A stretch of 38,974 bases of DNA from Chloroflexota bacterium (GTDB taxonomy: Bacteria; Chloroflexota; Dehalococcoidia; SHYD01), in the NCBI GenBank assembly GCA_016190485.1, contig JACPQN010000098.1, forward strand, positions 1 to 38,974, read 5' to 3'. The notes under the pieces were generated by a model. That model did no database searches, was not told the DNA's origin, and saw nothing but the letters and a program-made list of their open reading frames with translations. The stretch's first letter is position 1, and each line of letters starts with the position of its first letter. Positions 33,190 through 38,974 of this stretch are shown here, one piece after another. The position numbers were made by a program, and so were the translations under genes.

Positions 33190-33786
33190 GTGGCTGATCA
33201 CGAGCCCAGCGACCAGCCCATCATCAACATCATCGGCGAGAAGGTGGCCCTGGGGCCGCACCGGCGTGAGCTGCTGCCCCTGTACCACAAGTGGATCAAC
33301 GACTTCGAGGTGACCCGCACCCTGGCCGTGGGCATGCAGCCCATGACCTGGGAGGGCGAGGAGGCCTGGTACCAGCGGACCAGCCAGCCCGGCGACCACG
33401 ACATCCTCTTCACCATCTACCAGCGGGAGAGCCTGCGACCCATCGGCAACACGGGGCTGCACCGCATTGACCACCAGCACCGCACCGCGGAGTTCGGCAT
33501 CCTCATCGGGGAGAAGGACTGCTGGGACAAGGGCTACGGCACCGAGGTAGCGCGGCTTATGCTGGAGTACGGCTTCACGGCCCTGAGCCTGCACAGCATC
33601 ATGCTGCGGGCCTATAGCTTCAATCAGCGGGGCCTGCGGGCCTACACCCGGGCCGGGTTCAAGCTCATTGGCCGCCGGCGGGAGGCCCGCCGCTTCGCTG
33701 GCGTGGCCTACGACGAGGTGCTCATGGACTGCCTGGCCACGGAGTTCCAGGGCCAGACCCTGGCGCACCTGCTGCCGGAGGCGTAG
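33190..33786 (+). CDS. GNAT acetyltransferase (RimJ/RimL-like)
   Basis: An acetyl-CoA-dependent N-acetyltransferase (198 aa), substrate unknown. Segments typical of RimJ/RimL and spermidine-acetyltransferase relatives are present: VALGPHRRELLPLYHKWIND, IGNTGLHRIDHQHRTAEFGI, IGEKDCWDKGYGTEVARLML (pyrophosphate-binding loop, here WDKGYGTE) and AYSFNQRGLRAYTRAGF. GTG 33190 is supported by GAGGGGG at 5 nt, which derives from a repeat. It lies between efp and xseA in the operon and ends 5 nt before xseA. Confidence 0.88.
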   Translation: MADHEPSDQPIINIIGEKVALGPHRRELLPLYHKWINDFEVTRTLAVGMQPMTWEGEEAWYQRTSQPGDHDILFTIYQRESLRPIGNTGLHRIDHQHRTAEFGILIGEKDCWDKGYGTEVARLMLEYGFTALSLHSIMLRAYSFNQRGLRAYTRAGFKLIGRRREARRFAGVAYDEVLMDCLATEFQGQTLAHLLPEA

Positions 33787-33791
33787 CAGGC

Positions 33792-35078
33792 GTGGACATC
33801 TACGCCGTAGGGCAGGTGGCCCGCTACCTGCGGGAGTCTCTGGAGTCCGACGACTTTCTGGCGGACCTGTGGGTCAGCGGCGAGCTCTCCAACCTCTCCC
33901 GCTCCGCCGCCGGCCACCTCTACTTCACCCTGAAGGACGCCACCAGCCAGCTCCGCTGCGTCATGTTCCGCAGCGCCCTCAACGCGGGCGGCCCGGCGCT
34001 GAGCGGGGCGCCAGGCAACAACGGTGGCAGGGGCGTGGCCGACGGCGCGGCGGTGGTGGTCCACGGGCGCATCGCGTTCTACGAAGCCCGGGGAGACCTC
34101 CAGCTCATGGCCGACGTGCTGATGCCCCAGGGCGCCGGGGCGCTCTACCTGGAGTTCCAACGTCTCAAGGCCAAGCTGGCCGAGGAGGGATTGTTCGACG
34201 AGAGCCGCAAGCGGCCGGTGCCGGCCTTCCCCCGCCGCATCGCCGTGGTCACGTCGCCCACGGGCGCCGTGCTGCATGACATCCTGAATATCATCGGGCG
34301 GCGCTACCCCCTAGTGGAGCTGCTGGTGACGCCCGTGCCGGTGCAGGGCGACCGCGCCGCCGAGGCCATCGCCGCCGCCTTCCGTACCCTGAACCGCCGA
34401 GGCGACGTGGACCTGGTTATCCTGGCCCGGGGCGGCGGCTCCCTGGAGGAGCTGTGGCCCTTTAACGAGGAGCAGGTGGTCAGGGCGGTGTTCAGCAGCC
34501 GTGCCCCCGTCATCAGCGCCGTGGGCCATGAGACCGACTACACCCTGGTGGATTACGTGGCCGACCTGCGGGCGCCCACGCCCTCGGCGGCGGCGGAGCT
34601 GGCGGTGCCGGATCGGCGGGAGCTTGTCCTGCGGCTGGAGCACTTCCGGGCCAGCCTGGGCAGCGCGGTGGGTGATGTGGTCGGAGGCTACCGTGAGGAG
34701 GTGTCCCAGAGTCTGCGGCGGTTCGCGCTAGCCCGCCCCGACGTGGCCCGTGAGCGGCTCCGGCTGGATGATCGCACCCGCACGGCGGTGGCCTGCGTGC
34801 AGGGCCTGCTGGCCGGCCACCGGGCCGCCCTGGGCCGGCACCTGGCGACCCTTGGGGCTCTGGATCCCCAGGGCACCTTGGAGCGTGGCTACGCCATCGT
34901 CCGGCGAGAGGCCACCGGCGCGGTGGTGAGCCGGAGGGGGCAGGTGGCGCCGGGCGACGTCCTGAGCGTACGGGTCAGCGACGGGAGCTTCGGGGCCAGG
35001 GCCGACGGAGTGGCCCCGACGCGATCCCGCAAGACAGGCCGCCAAGCCCAAGAGCAGCTCGTGCTGTTTAATCGGTAG
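33792..35078 (+). CDS. xseA: Exodeoxyribonuclease VII large subunit
   Basis: The large subunit of ExoVII (428 aa), degrading single-stranded DNA from both ends with XseB. The N-terminal OB fold (LWVSGELSNLSRSAAGHLYF) carries a Gly/Asn-rich insert at about 64-84. The catalytic domain shows VVTSPTGAVLHDI, LARGGGSLEELWPFN and ISAVGHETDYTLVDYVADLRAPTPSAAAE. A coiled-coil arm and C-terminal part (DPQGTLERGYAIV) follow. The GTG start suits the family. It is the last gene of the topA operon; xseB lies 2.3 kb further on rather than directly after it. Confidence 0.95.
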   Translation: MDIYAVGQVARYLRESLESDDFLADLWVSGELSNLSRSAAGHLYFTLKDATSQLRCVMFRSALNAGGPALSGAPGNNGGRGVADGAAVVVHGRIAFYEARGDLQLMADVLMPQGAGALYLEFQRLKAKLAEEGLFDESRKRPVPAFPRRIAVVTSPTGAVLHDILNIIGRRYPLVELLVTPVPVQGDRAAEAIAAAFRTLNRRGDVDLVILARGGGSLEELWPFNEEQVVRAVFSSRAPVISAVGHETDYTLVDYVADLRAPTPSAAAELAVPDRRELVLRLEHFRASLGSAVGDVVGGYREEVSQSLRRFALARPDVARERLRLDDRTRTAVACVQGLLAGHRAALGRHLATLGALDPQGTLERGYAIVRREATGAVVSRRGQVAPGDVLSVRVSDGSFGARADGVAPTRSRKTGRQAQEQLVLFNR

Positions 35079-35125
35079 GGGGGTAGGATTGCTAACCCCT
35101 TGAGAAGCGGAGAACCTGTTATGGT

Positions 35126-35646
35126 CTACGGGCCTGTCTGGCCTTGGTAAGTACCGCCGTAAGCTGCCCGGGAAGGCTGGTTAAGCTTTTCGAAGATCAG
35201 TTGGCATATTGACATCTCAGGGATCAAAGCAACCGTATTGGGTCCTAGGTTGATAATCTCTAAAACAATGGGGCCCTCAAACCCTGGGGCAATGTGCGCC
35301 GAGGTGAAGTGAATCAGTAGGCCGATGCGGGCGAGAGAACTTTTCCCGTCTAACCGAGCTACAAGATGTAAGGGGACTGCAATTCTCTCCAGCGTGCTCC
35401 CAAGCACCAGATGACTAGGCTCCAGGTTATACCCACCGGGCTGTATTGAGGTTAGTTCTCCGTGAAACTCTTGGAGAATACGTTCTTTTGGAGAAAGAAT
35501 CACGCCTTGGTGTTTTCGAGGAATTCGCAGATCTCGACTTAGTCTCAGGTCAATTGATGCGTTCTGGATTTGTATCTATGGGCGGATCAAACCTAATGTT
35601 GCCTGAATTTGACTTCTGTTTCAAGGTCTATATCTGACAAGATCAT
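35126..35646 (-). pseudogene. dcd: dCTP deaminase, frameshifted twice
   Basis: The intact protein would be about 172 aa and deaminate dCTP to dUTP. From ATG 35646 it reads MILSDIDLETEVK in the first frame, then near 35606 moves by one base to SGNIRFDPPIDTNPE, then near 35563 moves again to ASIDLRLSRDLRIPRKHQG, which runs to the stop. Later motifs are all present: ARLDGKSSLARIGLLIHFT, GFEGPIVLEI, YQGQTGP. Each break is explained by one extra base. Either the gene is recently dead or the assembly has errors here. The GTG at 35503 could start only a truncated 125-aa product lacking the N-terminal part. It follows the unknown gene by 15 nt. Confidence 0.85.
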
Positions 35647-35661
35647 CGGACATTGGCCCAC

Positions 35662-35970
35662 TCAATCGAAGCGAACGAAGCTCTTGGGTACGCGGATCCT
35701 GGGCCCTATTGGTAAGGTTTCGCCAGGGAGATCAATTATGACGCGGTCGCCCAGGTCCTGAACCAACAGAGCTTTGAGTAAGCCGTCAATCCCGCTTGAG
35801 GGAACCTGATGGGGCTCAATGTTAGTAGTACTATTCGCGGCATACACATGGATCGCTTCTGCGCCGGGAGGTTGAACTTGAAATTGAAGCTCGCCATTGA
35901 ACATGCCCGGGAATACAATGCAAGGAACCAGCACTTTCTTGGGGGTGTTCATGAGCTGTGATCTTGGCAT
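35662..35970 (-). CDS. Unknown 102-aa protein in the low-GC island
   Basis: I do not recognise a family. The sequence (MPRSQLMNTPKKVLVPCIVFPG onward) is rich in beta-forming stretches such as GELQFQVQPPG, AIHVYAAN and DRVIIDLPGETLP, with one Cys (VPCIVF). No signal peptide or membrane span. ATG 35970 is chosen because GGTGGTGAG lies just upstream; the frame continues open to 36075. It is followed by the dcd relic 15 nt later on the same strand, so the pair probably formed one transcript. Its low GC matches dcd and not the flanks. Confidence 0.55.
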   Translation of the reverse strand: MPRSQLMNTPKKVLVPCIVFPGMFNGELQFQVQPPGAEAIHVYAANSTTNIEPHQVPSSGIDGLLKALLVQDLGDRVIIDLPGETLPIGPRIRVPKSFVRFD

Positions 35971-36197
35971 TTTCTCACCACCTATCTCTGTCGTTGCCAA
36001 ACACCTGTTCCAAATTCTAAACGCAAATGTGCCCTTGTCAAGTCCTTTGGGTGCTTTTTGGGTGCTTTTACCCATCAGAATTGAGAGTTCTCACGGTGAG
36101 ATTCTAACAAGTTGGTGGTGCAGTGTCCCGAAAGGCGCGGCAGTACAGGCGAGCCCTTGATCAGTAGCGTGGTAGAGCGTGCTTAGCGAGGCTGCCT

Positions 36198-37319
36198 GTG
36201 CCTAAAGCCGCCTTCGTCTACCATCCCGACCTGTCCCGCCACGTGCTGCGGGAGGATCATCCCATGAAGCCGCGCCGTCTCCAGCTCAGCTACGAGCTGC
36301 TGGAGGCCTACGGCGCGTTTGGGCAGCCCAACGCCCTCCTGGTGCCGCCGCGCATGGCCACGGAGGAGGAGCTCCTGCTGGCGCACGACCAGGAGTACAT
36401 CCGTGCCGTGCAGCGCATCAGCGCCGGCGAAGCGGAGGAGGACCTGACCCGCTACGGCTTCAGCCCCTGGGGCGACAACCCGCCGTATCCCGGCATGTAC
36501 GAGGCCGCATGCCTCTCCACGGGCGCGTCGCTGGTGGCGGCGGAGTTGCTGCTCAGTGGCACGGTCCCCACCGCGTTCAGCATCTCCGGCGGGCTGCACC
36601 ACGCCGCCAGGGGCCGCGCCTCGGGCTTCTGCGTGTTCAACGACCCCGCCGTGGCCATCGCCTCCCTGGTGCAGCAAGGGCTGCGGGTGGCCTACGTGGA
36701 CATTGACGCCCACCACGGCGACGGCGTGCAACAGGCTTTCTACGAGAGCGACGATGTGCTGACCATCTCCCTCCACGAGTGGGGACGCTACCTCTTCCCC
36801 GGCACCGGCGAGACGGGCGAGATCGGGTCGGGCGCTGGGACGGGCTACGCCGTCAACGTGCCGCTCTTCCCCTACACCGGGGACGAGGTCTACGTATGGG
36901 CGTTCCAGCAGGTGGCGCCGCCGCTGCTGGCCGCCTTCAGGCCGGACGTGCTGGTGGCCCAGCTTGGCGTGGACGCCCACTACACGGACTCCCTGGCGCA
37001 TCTGCAGCTCACCACCGCGGCCTACTACACGGTGGTGGAGCAGTTGCTGGGGGCAGCGCCGCGGGTGCTCTGCCTGGGTGGTGGCGGCTACGACCTGGGC
37101 GCAGTGGCCAGGGTGTGGACCCTGGAGTACGGGCTGATGCTGGGAGCAACCTGGCCCGACCAGACGCCTCAGGGCTATCGGGAGCGCTACGGTGTCGCGC
37201 AGCTCGGGGACGGCGCGCCGCCGGAGCTGGAGGAGAGCACGGTCCGCCAGACTCGCGCCTTCGCCGAGCGGGTCGTGGAGGACCTGCGACACACCGTGTT
37301 CCCGCTCCATGGGCTATAA
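36198..37319 (+). CDS. Histone deacetylase / AcuC-like deacylase
   Basis: A zinc-dependent arginase-fold deacetylase (373 aa), cytoplasmic, acting on acetyl-lysine proteins or acetylated small amines. Catalytic and metal residues are all present: His134-His135 (GGLHHAARG), Asp170 and His172 (DIDAHHGDGVQ), Asp259 (LGVDAHYTD) and Tyr298 (GGGGYDLG). It resembles AcuC of acetoin utilisation and acetyl-CoA synthetase control, but no acu or acs genes are nearby. GTG 36198 has GAGG at about 7 nt. It stops inside a TATAAT sequence ahead of xseB. Confidence 0.92.
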   Translation: MPKAAFVYHPDLSRHVLREDHPMKPRRLQLSYELLEAYGAFGQPNALLVPPRMATEEELLLAHDQEYIRAVQRISAGEAEEDLTRYGFSPWGDNPPYPGMYEAACLSTGASLVAAELLLSGTVPTAFSISGGLHHAARGRASGFCVFNDPAVAIASLVQQGLRVAYVDIDAHHGDGVQQAFYESDDVLTISLHEWGRYLFPGTGETGEIGSGAGTGYAVNVPLFPYTGDEVYVWAFQQVAPPLLAAFRPDVLVAQLGVDAHYTDSLAHLQLTTAAYYTVVEQLLGAAPRVLCLGGGGYDLGAVARVWTLEYGLMLGATWPDQTPQGYRERYGVAQLGDGAPPELEESTVRQTRAFAERVVEDLRHTVFPLHGL

Positions 37320-37339
37320 TGGCCCCGCAAGGAGGCGGC

Positions 37340-37564
37340 GTGCCAAAGCGGGACCCGAGCTTCGAAGAGGCCTACCGACAGCTGGAGGAGATCGTCCGCA
37401 AGCTGGAGGCCGGTGGCCTCCCCCTGGAAGAGGGCGTCTCACTCTTTGAGGAGGGGATGCGCCTTGCAAAGCTCTGTGGCCGGCAACTGGACGCCGCGGA
37501 GCTGCGCATCACCCAGATCACTGCGGAGGCGACCGCACCGGAACCCTCGGAGACCCCAACTTAG
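37340..37564 (+). CDS. xseB: Exodeoxyribonuclease VII small subunit
   Basis: The small subunit (74 aa) of ExoVII, binding along the XseA coiled-coil arm. SFEEAYRQLEEIVRKLEAGG and LPLEEGVSLFEEGMRLAKLC are the family signature; the length is normal. GTG 37340 is chosen because AAGGAGG (37329-37335) is 4 nt upstream; ATG 37319 in the same frame would place this site inside the gene. TATAAT at 37315-37320 overlaps the deacetylase stop and might give an extra promoter, though no -35 is clear. It is split from xseA by the island and the deacetylase-like gene. Confidence 0.93.
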   Translation: MPKRDPSFEEAYRQLEEIVRKLEAGGLPLEEGVSLFEEGMRLAKLCGRQLDAAELRITQITAEATAPEPSETPT

Positions 37565-37588
37565 CGCCTTCTGGCGGCCCAATCACCG

Positions 37589-38245
37589 ATGCTGCACGTA
37601 GACCTGCATTCCCATACCAGGCACTCCTGGGACTCCGCCATGCCCGTGGAGGCGCTGGTGGACCGGTGCGTGCGCCGAGGCATCTCCTGCCTTGCCGTCA
37701 CCGACCACAACACCATCGCCGGCGGGCTGGCCGCCCAGCAGATCGCCCCCTTCAAGGTCATCGTGGGCGAGGAGATCAAGACCGATGAGGGGGAGCTCAT
37801 CGGCCTGTTCCTGAAGGAGGAGGTGCCCCGGGGCCTGAGCCCGGAGGAGACGGTGGAGCGCGTGCACGCGCAGGGTGGCCTGGTGGCGGCGCCCCACCCC
37901 TACGACCGCTTCAGGCGGAGCCGGCTGCGGGCCGAAGCCCTGGACCGGCTGGCGGGCCAGATCGACATCACCGAGGCCTTCAACTGCCGCACCACGCTGC
38001 TGCGGGACTCGCAGCGGGCCGAGGCGTATGGCCGCGCCCACGGCCACGCGCTGGGCGCCGGCAGCGACTCCCATACCCCTATCGAGGTGGGCGGCGCCTA
38101 CGTGGAGATGGAGGACTTCGATCTGCGGGACCCTCAGGAGTTTCTGGCCAAGCTGCGGGAAGCACGCATCGTGGGTCAACGGGCCAATCCCCTGGTGCAC
38201 GTGCCCACCCGGCTGGTCAAGATCGTGCGGTCACTGAAGCGCTGA
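37589..38245 (+). CDS. PHP domain phosphoesterase
   Basis: A 218-aa PHP-fold metal-dependent phosphoesterase of the small stand-alone type. Motif residues: His7 and His9 (DLHSHT), Asp39-His40 (AVTDHNT), Glu61-62 (GEEI), His103 (APHPYD) and the late Asp/His in GSDSHT. Relatives include 3',5'-nucleoside bisphosphate phosphatases and polymerase-linked PHP proteins; the substrate is not known. ATG 37589 begins right at the first motif. It follows xseB by 24 nt and precedes the ComEA-like gene by one base, so all three are probably one transcript. Confidence 0.9.
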   Translation: MLHVDLHSHTRHSWDSAMPVEALVDRCVRRGISCLAVTDHNTIAGGLAAQQIAPFKVIVGEEIKTDEGELIGLFLKEEVPRGLSPEETVERVHAQGGLVAAPHPYDRFRRSRLRAEALDRLAGQIDITEAFNCRTTLLRDSQRAEAYGRAHGHALGAGSDSHTPIEVGGAYVEMEDFDLRDPQEFLAKLREARIVGQRANPLVHVPTRLVKIVRSLKR

Positions 38246-38246
38246 G

Positions 38247-38795
38247 GTGCTCCGGCAGCCGCGCCTCCTCGCCTTTCTGAGTCTCTCCGGGCTCCTCCTG
38301 GTAGGCGGCGGAGCTGCCGTGGCGCTGCGGATGCCCTCGCGCGAGCCCATTCAGATCCTGCTGCCCCCGCAGTCCACTGCACCGCCTGAGGTCAAGGTCT
38401 ACGTGAGCGGAGCCGTCCAGACTCCGGGCGTCTACCTCCTGGCCTCCGGCGACCGGGTGGAGGACGCGCTGCGGGCGGCCGGTGGCTCCACGGCGGAGGC
38501 GGGACTAGAACGCCTGAACCTGGCCAGCATCCTGCGGGATGGCGACCACGTCTTTGTCCCCCGCCGCGGCGAGGAAGTGCCGCCGGGCAAGGCCGGCGCG
38601 CCCAGGATCAACCTCAACACCGCGAGCAAGGCGGAGCTTGACAGGCTGCCTGGCATCGGAGAAGTGCGGGCACAGCGCATCATCGAGTCCCGGACCAAAG
38701 ACGGGCCCTTTCTCGACTCCTGGGATCTGGTTGAGCGCCGCATCCTGCCGGTCTCCACCTACCAGCAGATCAAAGACCTGGTCGCTACCAACTAG
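38247..38795 (+). CDS. ComEA-like SLBB and helix-hairpin-helix protein
   Basis: A 182-aa membrane-anchored DNA-binding protein resembling the competence receptor ComEA. It has an N-terminal anchor (LLAFLSLSGLLLVGGGAAVAL), a SLBB domain at about 45-105 (VKVYVSGAVQTPGVYLL through DGDHVFVPRRG) and the helix-hairpin-helix domain at about 117-182 (INLNTASKAELDRLPGIG). In competent cells ComEA binds incoming double-stranded DNA outside the membrane. The GTG start lies one base after the PHP stop. The partner ComEC is not in the window and could lie downstream, but repeats follow directly. Confidence 0.9.
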   Translation: MLRQPRLLAFLSLSGLLLVGGGAAVALRMPSREPIQILLPPQSTAPPEVKVYVSGAVQTPGVYLLASGDRVEDALRAAGGSTAEAGLERLNLASILRDGDHVFVPRRGEEVPPGKAGAPRINLNTASKAELDRLPGIGEVRAQRIIESRTKDGPFLDSWDLVERRILPVSTYQQIKDLVATN

Positions 38796-38837
38796 TACTT
38801 GGTTGCGTAAGTTCGTGTGCACTGGGTCCGTCCCAAC

Positions 38838-38945
38838 CCCGCTCACCCTGAGCTTGTCGAAGGGAGAGCCGCTCGTGGTTCCCTTCGGCCTAGCTCAGGG
38901 TAAACTCGGCTCACCATGAGCGGCTTCTTTTAGCGCGTTTTTTCG
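38838..38945 (+). terminator. Family 1 repeat pair after the ComEA-like gene, probable terminator
   Basis: First unit CCCGCTCACCCTGAGCTTG (38838 on), then a palindrome with arms GCCGCTCGTGGT (38868-38879) and ACCATGAGCGGC (38913-38924), followed by TTCTTTT and a further T6 run at about 38938-38943. The inner part is nearly identical to the second unit at 4741-4791. Confidence 0.65.
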
Positions 38946-38974
38946 CAAGTAAGTACGAGTGTCCTGAGTCAGAG

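Larger units (their letters stand above)
35079..36197. other. Low-GC island between xseA and the deacetylase-like gene
   Basis: Base composition drops to roughly half GC against about two thirds on both sides. It holds two minus-strand genes opposite to their neighbours: an unknown 102-aa gene and a broken dcd. The last 225 bp (35971-36197) hold no gene I can support. No integrase, tRNA or direct-repeat boundary was found. The composition, orientation and splitting of xseA from xseB suggest later acquisition. Confidence 0.6.

Noticed and set aside
35079-35101. Hairpin GGGGTAG/CTAACCCC after xseA as terminator
   Set aside because: The stem needs a mismatch, the loop is short and only two T follow, so the support is too weak.
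35446-35637. Small plus-strand open frame in the low-GC island
   Set aside because: It is antisense to the dcd relic, whose homology is clear, and it has no ribosome-binding site.
35897-36160. Plus-strand open frame of 87 codons in the island
   Set aside because: It overlaps the start of the better-supported minus-strand gene and shows no family features.
35079-36197. The island as an anti-phage defence locus because of dcd
   Set aside because: Only a frameshifted dCTP deaminase and one unknown gene are present; no nuclease, toxin, ATPase or reverse transcriptase supports the idea, and dcd is also a housekeeping gene.

Overview
This window reads as a high-GC (roughly 65%) chromosomal segment of a Chloroflexota bacterium, most like Dehalococcoidia or SAR202-type lineages. 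That placement is an inference. It rests on a Thermus/Chloroflexi-style EF-P with Arg at the loop tip, a Gram-positive-type LexA box, a GuaB3-type IMP dehydrogenase relative, secreted Asp-box beta-propellers, a lone acyl-CoA dehydrogenase and abundant short palindromic repeats. No rRNA, tRNA, CRISPR array, integrase or transposase was seen.

Layout. 1-3.2 kb: alaS (-) with a strong promoter and a leader that carries dispersed repeats. 3.3-4.8 kb: a 105-bp MITE-like element, a consensus promoter, an acyl-CoA dehydrogenase and a repeat-derived terminator. 4.9-8.5 kb: a surface-glycan cassette (GT2, GT4, Wzy-type polymerase/ligase). 8.5-13.1 kb: DNA-damage and nucleotide genes (lexA with its own operator, guaB3, a DUF72 relic, a small membrane protein and uvrC). 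13.4-18.7 kb: a secreted Pro/Thr-rich protein, a large secreted beta-propeller, a Mut7-C protein and a Lon-N protein. 18.7-20.8 kb (-): an HTH-TM-PASTA protein, an HD protein and folB. 20.9-21.4 kb: a relic of a class III nucleotidyl cyclase. 21.4-25.4 kb (-): a coupled operon of a CrtC/AttH-like exported protein, a membrane protein, an alpha/beta hydrolase and a cysteine synthase. 25.5-27.9 kb: an MFS transporter, a thioredoxin-fold protein and a TfoX-N protein. 28.2-35.1 kb: a tight housekeeping operon topA-aroQ-pepP-efp-GNAT-xseA. 35.1-36.2 kb: a low-GC island with an unknown gene and a twice-frameshifted dcd. 36.2-38.8 kb: histone-deacetylase-like protein, xseB, PHP phosphoesterase and a ComEA-like protein.

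The most unusual content is repeat biology. A family of palindromic repeats (core about CCCTTCGACAAGCTCAGG) sits at gene 3' ends, where two copies end in T-runs like terminators. The same core is also embedded in frame inside alaS (once) and topA (three times, in all three reading frames). A separate perfect 36-bp palindrome lies inside the MFS gene in its central loop. A second family, about 105 bp with terminal inverted repeats, occurs twice, and one internal hairpin is conserved in structure although its sequence has changed. A third family (33 bp, two copies) supplies the ribosome-binding site of an acetyltransferase gene. Two genes (uvrC and the GT2) have -10 boxes only 10 nt from their ATG, which suggests leaderless transcripts.
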